Shown: piece after piece, positions 44,791-54,490 of the stretch
How the letters are laid out: each line of letters begins with the position of its first letter
Position numbering within the stretch: position 1 is the stretch's first letter
Source of the DNA: Natrinema sp. HArc-T2
Lineage (GTDB): Archaea > Halobacteriota > Halobacteria > Halobacteriales > Natrialbaceae
Reading direction: 5' to 3'
Assembly: GCF_041821085.1 (NCBI RefSeq)
Contig: NZ_JBGUAZ010000005.1
Span: forward strand, 186,001 to 250,000
Length of the DNA: 64,000 nt
Made by a program: the position numbers and the translations under genes
Notes under the pieces: generated by a model
Databases searched by the model: none
What the model saw: only the letters and a program-made list of their open reading frames with translations
What the model was told of the DNA's origin: nothing

Positions 44791-46251
44791 ATGACCACCT
44801 TCGACGCAAACGGCATCACGCTCGAGCGGGTACGCGAGCACGTCTGGGAGATCCCACAGGAAGGCAATATGCGCGCCCCCGCGCGGGTGCTTGCGAGCGA
44901 AGCGCTGCTCGAGGAGATCAAGGAAGACAAGACGCTCGAGCAGATCAAAAACACGACCCACCTGCCCGGCATCACGAACCACGCGATCTGTATGCCCGAC
45001 GGACATCAGGGGTATGGCTTCCCGGTCGGTGGAGTCGGTGCGCTCGACGCCGAAAACGGTTGTATTTCGCCCGGAGCGGTCGGCTACGATATCAACTGTG
45101 GCGTCCGGATGATGCGGACGAACCTGACCTACGACGACCTCAAGGGCCACGAGGAAGAGCTCGTTGACTCTCTGTTTGCCAACATTCCGTCGGGGCTCGG
45201 CGGCGGCGGGGTCGTCGAGGCCGGCGTCGACACCGTCGACGAGATCCTCGCTCGCGGCGTCGACTGGGCGCTCGAGAACGGCTACGCGGTCGAAGACGAC
45301 CTGCTGCACTGCGAGGACGAGGGGATGCGCGAGGGCGCAGCCCCAGAAAAGATCAGCCAGAAAGCCAAAGACCGCGGGAAGAACCAGATCGGCTCGCTGG
45401 GATCGGGGAATCACTTCCTCGAGGTCCAGCGCGTGACCGACATCTTCGACGATGAGGTCGGCGAGGCGTTCGGCCTCTCTGAAGACCAGATCGTCGTCCT
45501 GATCCACTGTGGCTCGCGCGGGCTGGGCCATCAGACCTGTAACGACTACCTGCGGAAGATCGAACAGCAACACCAGGGGCTGTTGAACCAGCTGCCGGAC
45601 AAGGAACTCGCGGCCGCGCCCGCGGGCTCACAGCTGGCCGAGGACTACTACGGCGCGATGAACGCGGCGATCAACTTCGCGTGGGTCAACCGCCAGCTGA
45701 TCATGCACCGCACGCGGCAGGTCTTCGAGCGCGTCTTCGACCGCTCGTGGGAGGACATGGAGATGGACCTGCTGTACGACGTGGCCCACAACATCGCGAA
45801 AAAGGAGACGCATACAGTCGACGGCGAAGAGCGCGAACTCTATGTCCACCGGAAGGGTGCGACGCGGGCGTTCCCCGCCGGCCATCCCGAGATCCCGAAC
45901 GCCTACCGCAACGTTGGCCAGCCGGTGATCATCCCCGGCAGTATGGGTGCGGGCAGCTACGTCCTCCGTGGTGGCGAAAACTCGATGGATCTGACCTTTG
46001 GGTCGACTGCCCACGGCGCGGGGCGGCTAATGAGTCGGACCCAGGCCAAAAACGAGTACTGGGGTGGCGATGTCCAGCAGGAACTCGAGGAACAGGACCA
46101 AATCTACGTCAAGGCCCAATCAGGCGCGACGGTCGCCGAGGAAGCGCCAGGCGTCTACAAGGACGTCGACGAGGTCGTCCGCGTCTCGGACGAGCTGGGC
46201 ATCGGCGACAAGGTCGCGCGGACGTTCCCCGTCTGTAACATCAAAGGCTAA
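44791..46251 (+). CDS. rtcB: tRNA-splicing RNA ligase RtcB
   Basis: 486 residues. CISPGAVGYDINCGVRMMRT holds metal ligands D100 and C103; GSLGSGNHFLEVQ, HCGSRGLGHQ and VAHNIAKKETH hold further His/Asn ligands; H408 in STAHGAGRLMSR is the GMP-accepting His. It joins 2',3'-cyclic phosphate and 5'-OH ends of tRNA exons in a GTP- and Mn2+-dependent way. No intein is present and the length is normal. Its stop overlaps tail to tail with the P-loop gene on the other strand. Confidence 0.97.
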   Translation: MTTFDANGITLERVREHVWEIPQEGNMRAPARVLASEALLEEIKEDKTLEQIKNTTHLPGITNHAICMPDGHQGYGFPVGGVGALDAENGCISPGAVGYDINCGVRMMRTNLTYDDLKGHEEELVDSLFANIPSGLGGGGVVEAGVDTVDEILARGVDWALENGYAVEDDLLHCEDEGMREGAAPEKISQKAKDRGKNQIGSLGSGNHFLEVQRVTDIFDDEVGEAFGLSEDQIVVLIHCGSRGLGHQTCNDYLRKIEQQHQGLLNQLPDKELAAAPAGSQLAEDYYGAMNAAINFAWVNRQLIMHRTRQVFERVFDRSWEDMEMDLLYDVAHNIAKKETHTVDGEERELYVHRKGATRAFPAGHPEIPNAYRNVGQPVIIPGSMGAGSYVLRGGENSMDLTFGSTAHGAGRLMSRTQAKNEYWGGDVQQELEEQDQIYVKAQSGATVAEEAPGVYKDVDEVVRVSDELGIGDKVARTFPVCNIKG

Positions 46252-47252
46252 GCGTCGGCGAGTGCCTCGAGCAACATCGCTTCGAGCGGTTCCTTGGCCG
46301 CCTCGTTCTGGACGTTGAGCGCCGAACAGTCGACGAGTTCCTCGACGAGGTCGACGCCCGCGGTCGTGTTCGTCGTGATCCCCGCGACGAGGTCGGGCGA
46401 GTGCCCGAACGCCTCCTCGATCCCGACGACTGCGTAGGGGTCGGACGCACAGAGGACGGTGAAGGCGACGTGGTCTGCGAGCATGTCGACCACGGCTTCC
46501 CCGTTGTACGGCTCGAGCGGGCTGGCACCGACCTCGGCGACGATGACGTCTGCCTCCTGGAGCCGGGCGAAGACCGGCTGGACGGCTTCCCGGAAGGTGT
46601 CTTCGGGGACGACCGTCGTCGGCAGGCCCGCGTCGACGAAGTCGTAGATGGGGTCTGCGCCCGCCACCTCCATCGACAACACGTCGCCGTAGGTGCCCGC
46701 GCCCGCCAGTTTACAGGCGGCGACGTCGTACCCGTTCTCGACGAGGACGCGGGTGATCACCCGACCAGTCATGGTCTTGCCGGCGGACATACTCGTCCCG
46801 AGGACGAGGACGACCGGGGTCTCAGGCGTCGTCGACGTCGCTGTCAGGCCGTAGTCGGACATTCGGGCGATGCCGTCGTCGACGACGTGGCCCTCGTATT
46901 CGACCTCGACCGGCGTCTTACTGAACGGCGAGGCCGAGGTGACGCGACCGAGAACGCCGCCGCCGGTCATGATATCCAACAGTCCGTCGTCGCCGACGTC
47001 TCGCCAGCTCCCGACCAGCTCGCGGGTCGCGCGACGGGTACCCAGCGCGCCGACGATCGTCTCACCCTCCATCAGTTCGACGCGTCTCCCACGCGGGTTC
47101 TCGACCCTGACGCCAGGATTAGGGCGTTTGGTCACCCGGGCGAACACGTAGTCACCCGTCTCCCACTGTGATGTGGGCTGGGATTCGATGTCGTACGAGC
47201 GCTGCTCGAGATCGGCGATTCGCGTGACTGAAGTGTGAACGTCTGCGTTCAT
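46248..47252 (-). CDS. P-loop NTPase-like protein of unknown role
   Basis: 334 residues. An N-terminal ~130-residue beta-rich domain (TSQWETGDYVFARVTKRPNPGVRVENPRGRRVELMEGETIVGALGTRRATREL) precedes a P-loop domain: VVLVLGTSMSAGKTMTGRVITRVLVENGYDVAACKLAGAGTYGDVLSMEVAGADPIYDFVDAGLP. The second half resembles MobB/CobQ-like or DUF1611-type P-loop proteins, but the N-terminus does not help to choose. It is the last gene of a three-gene operon after a flavin reductase and an M20 peptidase. A nucleotide-dependent ligase or kinase step on a small molecule is conceivable; no specific claim is made. Confidence 0.75.
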   Translation of the reverse strand: MNADVHTSVTRIADLEQRSYDIESQPTSQWETGDYVFARVTKRPNPGVRVENPRGRRVELMEGETIVGALGTRRATRELVGSWRDVGDDGLLDIMTGGGVLGRVTSASPFSKTPVEVEYEGHVVDDGIARMSDYGLTATSTTPETPVVLVLGTSMSAGKTMTGRVITRVLVENGYDVAACKLAGAGTYGDVLSMEVAGADPIYDFVDAGLPTTVVPEDTFREAVQPVFARLQEADVIVAEVGASPLEPYNGEAVVDMLADHVAFTVLCASDPYAVVGIEEAFGHSPDLVAGITTNTTAGVDLVEELVDCSALNVQNEAAKEPLEAMLLEALADA

Positions 47253-47258
47253 GCGTAA

Positions 47259-48458
47259 CTAATTGTGGTCGGTTGGAAGCGGTTCGTCGTGCAAACAGGC
47301 AGCAAGCAGCGCAACTCGGTCGACGAGTGCCTCGAGGTCGACGTACTCGTAGGTCTGGTGGGCGCCGTCGCCGACCGCGCCGAACCCGTCGATCGTCGGG
47401 GCGTGCTGGCTGGCGTCGTTCCCGTCGCTTGCGCCACCCGAGCGCGTCCCTTCCAGTGAGAGCCCAAGTCGCTCCCCGAGTGTCTGGACACGCTCCCAGA
47501 GCAAGCGATTGCCCGCCGTGGGTTCCATCGGCGGTCGCCCGAACCCACCGTCGATCGTCAGTTCGGTGCCCGGCGTCGTGGCCTCGAGCGAGCGGATCTC
47601 CGCCGAGACGGCCTCGGCTGCCTCGTCAGTCGGTGCGCGCACATCGACTTCGGCCCGTGCGTTCGGCGCGACGACGTTCGACCGCAGCCCTGCTTCCACC
47701 TGCCCGACGTTGACGGTGACGCCCGAGTCGATGTCGGTGAGTTCGTGGAGCCGATGGATGACGGTGCCGAGCTCCTCCGTCGCGCTGGCTCCCTCTTCGG
47801 GCTCGAGTCCGGCGTGGGCGGCCTTCCCCTCGATCGTGACCGTGAAGTGGCCGACCGCTTTCCGTGCGGTCTTGATTTTGCCCTCCGGACCGCTGGCGGG
47901 CTCGAGCACGAACACCCGGTTCGCTTGCTTGGCGAGCTCGATGATCCGGGACTTGGATTCGGGGCTGCCGATCTCTTCGTCGCTCGAGACGAGGACGCGA
48001 ACCGGCAGCGACGGCTCGAGCGAAAGGTCGTCGAGGGCATGGAGCGCGAAAACGGCCTGTGTCAGGCCGCCTTTCATATCGAGCGACCCCGGGCCCTCGA
48101 GGACGTCGTCGCGGATTTCGGGCGGGTCCTCCTCGACGGTGCCCCGCGGCCAGACGGTGTCCGCATGCCCGATCATGAGCTGGATCTCGTCGGTGTCGTC
48201 CTGGCTCGGCGTCCACGCCTCGAGCTGGCCGCCGGTCTCCTCACCCGGAACGCGCTCGGTTTCCAGGCCTGCCTCGTGGAAGTCACCCGCCAGCCGATCG
48301 AAGAAGTCGTCGAACGTCTCTGGGTTCTCCGTGGGCGTCTCCAACTCGACCAGCTCGAGGAGGTACTTCGACAGGTCCTCGCGATGGGCGCGTGCCCACT
48401 CCTGAATCCGCTGTTCGGCGGTAGATTCCGGCCCCGGCTCCGGTTCCGAGGCGGTCAT
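47259..48458 (-). CDS. M20-family metallopeptidase (carboxypeptidase-like)
   Basis: 399 residues from the CAT at 48456-48458. MIGHADTVWPRGT supplies the first zinc His-Asp, GSLDMKGGLTQAVFAL the bridging Asp, VLVSSDEEIGSPESKSRI the catalytic Glu pair, and the dimerisation domain starts at AVGHFTVTIEGKAAHAGLEPEEGASA. The C-terminal SGGASDGNDASQHAPTIDGFGAVGDGAHQTYEYV contains the last His ligand region. This is the glutamate carboxypeptidase/ArgE-DapE branch. The start overlaps the flavin reductase stop by four bases and the P-loop gene follows after six bases. Confidence 0.92.
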   Translation of the reverse strand: MTASEPEPGPESTAEQRIQEWARAHREDLSKYLLELVELETPTENPETFDDFFDRLAGDFHEAGLETERVPGEETGGQLEAWTPSQDDTDEIQLMIGHADTVWPRGTVEEDPPEIRDDVLEGPGSLDMKGGLTQAVFALHALDDLSLEPSLPVRVLVSSDEEIGSPESKSRIIELAKQANRVFVLEPASGPEGKIKTARKAVGHFTVTIEGKAAHAGLEPEEGASATEELGTVIHRLHELTDIDSGVTVNVGQVEAGLRSNVVAPNARAEVDVRAPTDEAAEAVSAEIRSLEATTPGTELTIDGGFGRPPMEPTAGNRLLWERVQTLGERLGLSLEGTRSGGASDGNDASQHAPTIDGFGAVGDGAHQTYEYVDLEALVDRVALLAACLHDEPLPTDHN

Positions 48459-49060
48459 CGCTCGAAGCCCTCCGGGAACGGGAACGCCTGGCTTTCGTTG
48501 ATCGAAGCGAACCGGTCGGGGTAGAGGTGTGCCAACACCGGGGCCTGCTCGAGCAGCGTCTCGGGCTCGACATCGTCGCTGCGGTAGGCGTCGGTATGGA
48601 CGTGTTTGCCGACGACCGTACCGGCGACGAGTTCGCCGTCGTCGAACGCGACGATCCGGTCGAGTTCGCACTCGAGGACGCCGTAGGCACCAGCCACGGC
48701 GGGCGCGTCGACAGCGTCGGCGTCGACCGTGTCGATTTCGGTCAGCGAGGGTTTGTCGCCCTCAGCGGTCCGGGGTGCTGCGGCGAGGCTGGCGTCGAGG
48801 ATGTCGTCGGGCCGGGGATAGCTAACGGTAAACGCTCCCGTCCGCTCGATGTTCCGGTAGGTTCCGTGCTCGGGCGTACAGATGAACCCGAACTGGTCCG
48901 CCCAGCCCAGCGGGATCGCCATGTGTTTCGGCGCCAGGTCGTCCGAGCCATCTTCGTCACGCGTCCCGACGATCACCAGCGGTGCCGCCGTATACAGCGT
49001 CTCGAAGAACAATTGATCCGGCTGCAGCGTGACGAGGTCGGGATCGTTCGAGAGAGTCAT
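48455..49060 (-). CDS. Flavin reductase family protein
   Basis: 201 residues with the split-barrel FMN-binding fold: FFETLYTAAPLVIVGTRDEDGSDDLAPKHMAIPLGWADQFGFICTPEHGTYRNIERTGAFTVSYPRPDDILDASLAAAPR, then GVLECELDRIVAFDDGELVAGTVVGKHVH. It should reduce or bind FMN for a partner oxygenase, or act alone. It is first in the operon with the M20 peptidase and P-loop protein (four-base overlap). Confidence 0.88.
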   Translation of the reverse strand: MTLSNDPDLVTLQPDQLFFETLYTAAPLVIVGTRDEDGSDDLAPKHMAIPLGWADQFGFICTPEHGTYRNIERTGAFTVSYPRPDDILDASLAAAPRTAEGDKPSLTEIDTVDADAVDAPAVAGAYGVLECELDRIVAFDDGELVAGTVVGKHVHTDAYRSDDVEPETLLEQAPVLAHLYPDRFASINESQAFPFPEGFER

Positions 49061-49218
49061 TCAGTTGTCTATGGGTCACATAGACACCCACACCCATACT
49101 GATTTTGTTAATTATATAAAATCAGGAATAACGCGTCGCGTTGAAGGGCGATCGATTCGGCTCGCACTGTCCGACCGTGAGTCCGCTCGAGCGTCCAGTA
49201 GCCACCGATCCCGGGCAG

Positions 49219-49443
49219 TTACTTCAGCCGGAACGGGTTCTCGCCATCGTCCTCGTCGTCCTCATCCCCAGTCGACTCTCCCTCGTAGGGTTTTCGCGCC
49301 GTAATCGTCACCGTCGCCTCGGGATCGTCCTCGTCGGCCCACGGGCTGTCGTACGCCGAGAGCTCGAGATCGGTGACGTCCCACCCCTCGGCTTCGATGA
49401 GTTCGACGAGCCGACGCTGGTCTGTGAGCATGTCCTCGTCCAT
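49219..49443 (-). CDS. Small acidic conserved-looking protein
   Basis: 74 residues: MDEDMLTDQRRLVELIEAEGWDVTDLELSAYDSPWADEDDPEATVTITARKPYEGESTGDEDDEDDGENPFRLK. A helix followed by beta strands and an acidic tail; composition and codon use are typical, so it is taken as real. No family is recognised with certainty. It lies about 60 bases after the stop of the Bat-type gene on the same strand and may be co-transcribed with it. Confidence 0.7.
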   Translation of the reverse strand: MDEDMLTDQRRLVELIEAEGWDVTDLELSAYDSPWADEDDPEATVTITARKPYEGESTGDEDDEDDGENPFRLK

Positions 49444-49500
49444 ACCTCGGCTTCGAACGTGGGCGAGGTATGTCTTCTGCCGATTCGGCTCCGAGTCGCG

Positions 49501-50160
49501 TCAGGACAGATCGTCGGTAGTGACGAGTTCCTTCGCGAGCGTCCGATGGGCGCGGCGCAGCCGCTCGGAGAGCGCCTGATGGGAGATGTCGAGTTCGTCC
49601 GAGAGTTCGTCCATGTCCATCTCGCGGGGGATCTCGTAGTAGCCGGCCTCGAGGGCCGCGACCAGCGATTCGTACTGGGCGTCGGTGAGCCCATATCGAC
49701 CGTGGCGACGCTCCTCGAGCCGATGGATACGCAAGATTTCGATGGAGAGTCCCTGCTCGGTCGCGAACTCGTAGGTACGTGAGAGTGCCGCCCGGTCGGG
49801 GAAGAGCATGCGGAACTGCCACTGGGTGTTCTCGACGGCTGCGTCGAGCACCGTCGCGTGCGCGTCGGTCAACAGAGACACCGTGACAGCGACGTGGTCG
49901 ACCCACTCGACCCGGTACAGTGACCTGTCGTCACGGGCGACAAGCCGGGTCGCGTCGTCGACGCTCGGATCGGCTGCTAATGCGTCGTCGACGGCTGCAA
50001 GCGTCGACGAATCGGTAGCAAACCAGACGTACGGCATAACGTGGCCCGGATCGGCAGCGACGACGCGTTCGATCGCCACGTCGACGTCGGGCACCGCCTC
50101 GAGCGTGTCACGAAGTGCGACCTCGGCGGCAGGGACGGCGAGTTCCGCGATGGTACTCAT
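49501..50160 (-). CDS. Bat-type HTH-10 transcriptional regulator (paralog)
   Basis: 219 residues from the CAT at 50158-50160 (MSTIAELAVPAAEVAL). The N-terminal domain (MPYVWFATDSSTLAAVDDALAADPSVDDATRLVARDDRSLYRVEWVDHVAV...) parallels that of the regulator at 32884. The C-terminus is the HTH_10 domain, LTDAQYESLVAALEAGYYEIPREMDMDELSDELDISHQALSERLRRAHRTL. The longer frame to 50364 overlaps the moaA start and is rejected. It diverges from moaA with 151 bp between. Confidence 0.9.
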   Translation of the reverse strand: MSTIAELAVPAAEVALRDTLEAVPDVDVAIERVVAADPGHVMPYVWFATDSSTLAAVDDALAADPSVDDATRLVARDDRSLYRVEWVDHVAVTVSLLTDAHATVLDAAVENTQWQFRMLFPDRAALSRTYEFATEQGLSIEILRIHRLEERRHGRYGLTDAQYESLVAALEAGYYEIPREMDMDELSDELDISHQALSERLRRAHRTLAKELVTTDDLS

Positions 50161-50311
50161 GGCGGCGACCACCACACGGAGCAACATGATACTGGGGTCG
50201 GGCATGCCACGCGACCGACTGGCCGTGCCCGCACGTTCCTGCAACCAAAATCGGTTACGAGACCCCGAACACGCCGGCGCACTTAAGCGGATTCGAATGT
50301 AACCGAGTAGC

Positions 50312-51301
50312 ATGCTCACCGACGAGTTCGGGCGGGAGGTAACTGGCGTCCGCGTCTCTCTCACTGATCGGTGTAATTTCGACTGTGTCTACTGTCACAA
50401 CGAAGGGTTAGGCGACACCCGTGGGCCGATGGATCCAGCGGACAACGAGATGACCGCCGACGACGTCGTCCGCTTTCTCGAGGTCGCCGCCGAGTTCGAC
50501 GTCGACGCAGTCAAGTTCACCGGCGGCGAGCCGCTGCTCCGACAGGACTTAGAGGAGATCATCGCACGCACACCGGATCAAATGGAAGTCTCGCTGACCA
50601 CGAACGGTTCTTTTCTCCCCGACCGGGCCGAGAGCCTCGTCGACGCAGGGTTAGAGCGGGTCAACGTCTCTCAGGACGCACTCGATCCGGCGGATTTCGC
50701 CGAGATCACGAAAAGCGGAGCCTACGAGAAGGTCATCGAGGGGGTCGAGGCAGCGCTCTCCGCGGGGCTCGACCCGGTCAAACTCAACATGGTCGTCTTC
50801 GAACACACCGCAGGCTACGTCCCGAAGATGGTCGACCACGTCGCCGAAAACGACGGGCTCCAGCTGCAGTTGATCGAGTACATGCCCGAACTGACGGGCA
50901 AGCCCGAGTGGAACATCGAGATCGAACGGGTCCACGGCTGGCTGGCCGAACAGGCAGACGAGATCGAACATCGGGAGATGCACGATCGAAAGCGCTACTG
51001 GGTGAGCAACGACGATGGCGAGGGCCGGGGGATGGTCGAGATCGTCGACCCCGTCGAGAACCCGACGTTCTGTGCGAACTGCCATCGGGTTCGGGTCACC
51101 CACGAGGGCTACTTGAAGGGCTGTCTGAATCGCAACGACGATCTCAAACCGATGGGAGAGATGACCAAACCCGAGATCCGCGAGGCGTTCCGCGAGGTCG
51201 TCACCAACCGGGTCCCCTACTACGGCGAGTACATGATCCGAAACGACGAGGGAGAGTGGGAGTTAAACGAGAAGTACCTCGAGGAGTACGCCGAGGCCTG
51301 A
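50312..51301 (+). CDS. moaA: GTP 3',8-cyclase MoaA (radical SAM)
   Basis: 329 residues. The radical-SAM cluster CNFDCVYC (C21, C25, C28) follows [25 protein letters not shown] is the SAM-binding region, and [23 protein letters not shown] near residue 254 ligates the second Fe-S cluster. It makes the cyclic pterin precursor of molybdenum cofactor. No other moa/moe gene is nearby. [21 protein letters not shown] is the family start. Confidence 0.95.
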   Translation: MLTDEFGREVTGVRVSLTDRCNFDCVYCHNEGLGDTRGPMDPADNEMTADDVVRFLEVAAEFDVDAVKFTGGEPLLRQDLEEIIARTPDQMEVSLTTNGSFLPDRAESLVDAGLERVNVSQDALDPADFAEITKSGAYEKVIEGVEAALSAGLDPVKLNMVVFEHTAGYVPKMVDHVAENDGLQLQLIEYMPELTGKPEWNIEIERVHGWLAEQADEIEHREMHDRKRYWVSNDDGEGRGMVEIVDPVENPTFCANCHRVRVTHEGYLKGCLNRNDDLKPMGEMTKPEIREAFREVVTNRVPYYGEYMIRNDEGEWELNEKYLEEYAEA

Positions 51302-51488
51302 TCGTCGACCACCGGTGGAGGCGTCTGGGCCACTAGGGTGGGACTCGAGCGCAACGGATTCTGTGACGGAGTTACACAACTGGCTGCCGTCTTTCGTTGC
51401 CCTTAAGTATTCGACGGGGGTAGGAGCGAGTGCAATACGTGTAGGGGAGCGATCCCCGAGTCCGAGAGGGCGATGATAGACCGACCGT

Positions 51489-51571
51489 GTTGTGGTAGCC
51501 AAGCGGCCCAAGGCGCATGGTTGCTAACCATGTGGCGTCAAGCCTCCGGGGTTCGAATCCCCGCCACAACG
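51489..51571 (+). tRNA. tRNA-Ser (anticodon GCT)
   Basis: Acceptor stem GTTGTGG (51489-51495) pairs with CCACAAC (51564-51570), with discriminator G at 51571, as in serine tRNAs. The anticodon stem-loop ATGGTTGCTAACCAT carries GCT. A long variable arm (TGTGGCGTCAAGCCTCC) and T-loop GTTCGAATCC are present. No CCA is encoded and no intron is seen. It is 74 bases upstream of rps13, probably co-transcribed; a hairpin CTGGCG/CGCCAG lies in between (about 51583-51600). Confidence 0.96.
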
Positions 51572-51644
51572 TCGGATCCTTCGCTGGCGTTTTCCCGCCA
51601 GTCGATTTGCACCGCACGCAGACTAGAGACAGATACACGACATC

Positions 51645-52169
51645 ATGAGCGCGGAAGAACCTCAAGAACAAGAAGACGACGAAGATCTCCGTTACTTCGT
51701 CCGCATCGGGCAAACCGACCTCGATGGGACGAAGTCCGTCGAGCGCTCGCTCTCGGAGATGAACGGGATCGGTCGCCGGACCGCCCGACTCATCGCCGAG
51801 GAAGCGGGCGTCGACCGAACGGCGACGTTCGGCCGACTCGACGACGACATCATCGACGAGGTCGTCGAGGTCGTCGAAAACTACGCCAACGAAGTCCCGG
51901 ACTGGCTCAACAACCGCCAGGCGGACTTCTACACCGGCGAGACGACCCACGAGATCGGCAACGATCTTCAGTTGACTCGACAGCACGACATCAACCGGAT
52001 GAAGATGATCGACTCCTACAAGGGCACGCGCCACAAGCGCGGCCAGAAGGTCCGCGGGCAGCGAACCAAGTCCACCGGTCGGACGGAGGGCACCATCGGA
52101 GTCAACGTCGAAGAGATCCGCGAAGAACAGGCCGAAGAGGCTGCCGGCGAAGAGGGTGAGGGCGAATAA
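51645..52169 (+). CDS. rps13: Ribosomal protein S13 (uS13)
   Basis: 174 residues: [91 protein letters not shown]. The helix-two-turn-helix and the basic 'GTRH.RGQ.VRGQRTK..GR' tail that contacts tRNAs and 16S rRNA are present, with an acidic C-terminal tail added. First protein gene of the tRNA-Ser/rps13/rps4/rps11/rpoD operon; its stop overlaps the rps4 start (TAATG). Confidence 0.97.
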   Translation: MSAEEPQEQEDDEDLRYFVRIGQTDLDGTKSVERSLSEMNGIGRRTARLIAEEAGVDRTATFGRLDDDIIDEVVEVVENYANEVPDWLNNRQADFYTGETTHEIGNDLQLTRQHDINRMKMIDSYKGTRHKRGQKVRGQRTKSTGRTEGTIGVNVEEIREEQAEEAAGEEGEGE

Positions 52170-52690
52170 TGCCACTCGGCACCGACACCAAGCAGTACGA
52201 GACGCCGAATCACCCCTACCAGGGTGAGCGCATCGCCTCCGAACACTCCCTTGTCGACCGCTACGGCCTCAAGAACAAGGAAGAACTCTGGCGTGCCCAG
52301 TCCGAGCTTCGCTCCTACCGGCGCGAGGCCCGTGACCTGCTCGGCCAGGCCCAGGACGACGACGTCGTCATCCGCCGCTCCGAGGAATTCCTCGGTCGGC
52401 TCAAGCGCGTCGGCATCCTCAACGAAACCGACGAACTCGGCGACGTCCTGAGCCTCGAGATCGAGGACGTCTTAGAGCGCCGACTGCAGACGGTCGTCTA
52501 CCGATCCGGACTGGCGAACACGACCCAGCAGGCTCGGCAGTTCATCAGCCACGGCCACATCGTGGTCGACGGCCAGCGCCACAGCGTCCCGTCCTACGTC
52601 GTCGACATCGACGAGGAGGATCTGGTGGCCTTCGACGAGAACAGTCCGCTCGCGGACGAACTTCACCCCGAACGCGCGGAGGGTCAGTAA
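52169..52690 (+). CDS. rps4: Ribosomal protein S4 (uS4)
   Basis: 173 residues: [60 protein letters not shown]. The S4 RNA-binding domain is [45 protein letters not shown]. Primary 16S rRNA binder. No cysteine zinc knuckle, as in archaeal S4. It overlaps rps13 by one base and is followed by rps11 after three. Confidence 0.97.
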   Translation: MPLGTDTKQYETPNHPYQGERIASEHSLVDRYGLKNKEELWRAQSELRSYRREARDLLGQAQDDDVVIRRSEEFLGRLKRVGILNETDELGDVLSLEIEDVLERRLQTVVYRSGLANTTQQARQFISHGHIVVDGQRHSVPSYVVDIDEEDLVAFDENSPLADELHPERAEGQ

Positions 52691-52693
52691 ACC

Positions 52694-53083
52694 ATGAGCC
52701 AGGACGACGACAAGTGGGGAATCGCCCACGTGCACGCATCGTTTAACAACACCGTCATGACCGTGACCGACCTCACGGGCGCGGAGACGATCGCCAAGTC
52801 CTCCGGTGGGACGGCGGTCAAACAGAACCGCGACGAGGCGTCGCCGTACGCGGCCATGCAGATGGCCGAGTCCATCGCCGAAGAGGTCAAAGCGGCCGGC
52901 ATCACGGGTCTGCACGTTCGCGTGCGTGGCCCCGGCGGCAACCTCCAGAAGTCCCCCGGTCCCGGCGCGCAGGCGACGATCCGCGCGCTCGCACGCTCGG
53001 GTATCGAAATCGGGCGCATCGAGGACGTCACGCCGATCCCCCACGACGGATCGCGCGCACCCAAAGGCAAGGGCGGCTACTAG
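52694..53083 (+). CDS. rps11: Ribosomal protein S11 (uS11)
   Basis: 129 residues: [75 protein letters not shown], ending [22 protein letters not shown], the universally conserved S11 end. Platform protein of the small subunit. Three bases separate it from rps4 and from rpoD. Confidence 0.98.
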   Translation: MSQDDDKWGIAHVHASFNNTVMTVTDLTGAETIAKSSGGTAVKQNRDEASPYAAMQMAESIAEEVKAAGITGLHVRVRGPGGNLQKSPGPGAQATIRALARSGIEIGRIEDVTPIPHDGSRAPKGKGGY

Positions 53084-53086
53084 ATC

Positions 53087-53836
53087 ATGACAGAGGAGTA
53101 CGACGTCGAGTTCGTCGAACGCGAGGATCGTGAGGCACGGTTCCTCGTTCGCGGCGTGACACCCGCGTTCGCCAACGGCATCCGTCGCGCGATGGTCGCC
53201 GACGTGCCGACCATGGCCATCGACACCGTCCGGTTCGTCGAGAACTCGTCGGTCATGTTCGACGAGCAACTCGCGCTCCGACTCGGGCTCGTCCCACTGA
53301 CGACGCCACCGGTCGGCGAGTTCGCCGAGGACGACACCGTCACGCTCTCGATCGACGTCGAAGGGCCGGCCACTGCCTACTCCGGCGACCTCGTCTCGAG
53401 CGACGAGCTCGTCCAACCCGCGGACGAGAACGTTCCGATCATCGAACTCAAAGACGACCAGCGCCTCGAAGCCGAGGCCGACGCCATCATCGACCGCGGG
53501 AAAGACCACGCCAAACATCAGGGCGGGGTTGCGGTCGGCTATCGTCACCTCCAGCGTGTGGAGGTCGACGGTGATCTCCCCGAGTTCGAAGAGCAAGAGA
53601 GCCGGATCATCCGCGGTGTGATCGAAGACGACGGCGAACTCGTCTCGACAAGCGAGTTCGACCACGACCTCTCGAACCGATACCCTGGCAAGCAGGTCCG
53701 GGTCGAGGACGTGCCCAACGCATTCGTCTTCCACGTGGAGACGGACGGCTCCTTTACCGTCGAAGAGCTGGTCACGCGAGCCGCAGAGACGATCGCGGCG
53801 CGCGCGACCGAACTCGAAGACGCAGTACAGCTATAG
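53087..53836 (+). CDS. rpoD: RNA polymerase subunit D (Rpo3)
   Basis: 249 residues, the archaeal alpha/RPB3 homologue: [70 protein letters not shown] is the assembly platform. An insertion domain and the second dimerisation part ([18 protein letters not shown]..., [26 protein letters not shown]) follow. There is no cysteine in the protein, so the Fe-S cluster found in subunit D of some archaea is absent. It ends the first part of the operon; tRNA-Leu follows after 129 bases. Confidence 0.97.
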   Translation: MTEEYDVEFVEREDREARFLVRGVTPAFANGIRRAMVADVPTMAIDTVRFVENSSVMFDEQLALRLGLVPLTTPPVGEFAEDDTVTLSIDVEGPATAYSGDLVSSDELVQPADENVPIIELKDDQRLEAEADAIIDRGKDHAKHQGGVAVGYRHLQRVEVDGDLPEFEEQESRIIRGVIEDDGELVSTSEFDHDLSNRYPGKQVRVEDVPNAFVFHVETDGSFTVEELVTRAAETIAARATELEDAVQL

Positions 53837-53965
53837 ATATGAACCGACGCCCCCGACCCGAACAGGACGCGCCGTTCGCCGACGCCGTGAGCGACGAGAT
53901 CGGCGATCGCTCGTCCACTGGAATCGAAAGGGGTTTGAAGGGGCGACGGATATGTGGAAGTGCGA

Positions 53966-54050
53966 GCAGGGATAGCCAAGTCAGGCCAACGGCGCAGCGT
54001 TCAGGGCGCTGTCTCGTAGGAGTCCGCAGGTTCAAATCCTGCTCCCTGCA
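53966..54050 (+). tRNA. tRNA-Leu (anticodon CAG)
   Basis: Acceptor GCAGGGA (53966-53972) pairs with TCCCTGC (54043-54049), discriminator A at 54050. Anticodon arm CAGCG-TTCAGGG-CGCTG gives CAG. The long variable arm (TCTCGTAGGAGTCC) and T-loop GTTCAAATCC are typical of Leu. No intron and no encoded CCA. Lies between rpoD and rpl18e, as in other haloarchaea. Confidence 0.96.
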
Positions 54051-54136
54051 TCACTTCTCACGAATCGATTCCACCGTCGACGGCACGGGAGACTGCGTCG
54101 TCGACGTACTAACAGTTGCAGATTTGGAGGAAACCA

Positions 54137-54490
54137 ATGAGTAGCAAGACCAATCCGAGGCTCACCGATCTCATCGCCGAGCTGAAGTCGACGTCCCGCG
54201 AAGAGGACGCCGACATCTGGCGAGACGTTGCGGATCGACTCGAGAAGCCCCGGCGCACCCACGCTGAGGTGAACCTGGGCCGCATCGAGCGGTACGCACG
54301 CGAAGAAGAGACTGTCGTCGTTCCCGGCAAAGTGCTGGGATCCGGCGCACTACAGAAAAACGTCACCGTCGCCGCCGTCAAGTTCTCTTCGTCCGCAGAG
54401 ACGAAGATCGAACAGGTCGGCGAACCGGTATCGCTCGAGCAAGCGCTCGAAGAGAACCCAGAAGGCTCCGACGTCCGGGTGATTCGATGA
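54137..54490 (+). CDS. rpl18e: Ribosomal protein L18e (eL18)
   Basis: 117 residues from ATG 54137 ([54 protein letters not shown]), then [25 protein letters not shown]. The upstream in-frame ATG at 54116 adds seven unrelated residues. Archaeal/eukaryotic large-subunit protein. Overlaps rpl13 by four bases. Confidence 0.96.
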   Translation: MSSKTNPRLTDLIAELKSTSREEDADIWRDVADRLEKPRRTHAEVNLGRIERYAREEETVVVPGKVLGSGALQKNVTVAAVKFSSSAETKIEQVGEPVSLEQALEENPEGSDVRVIR

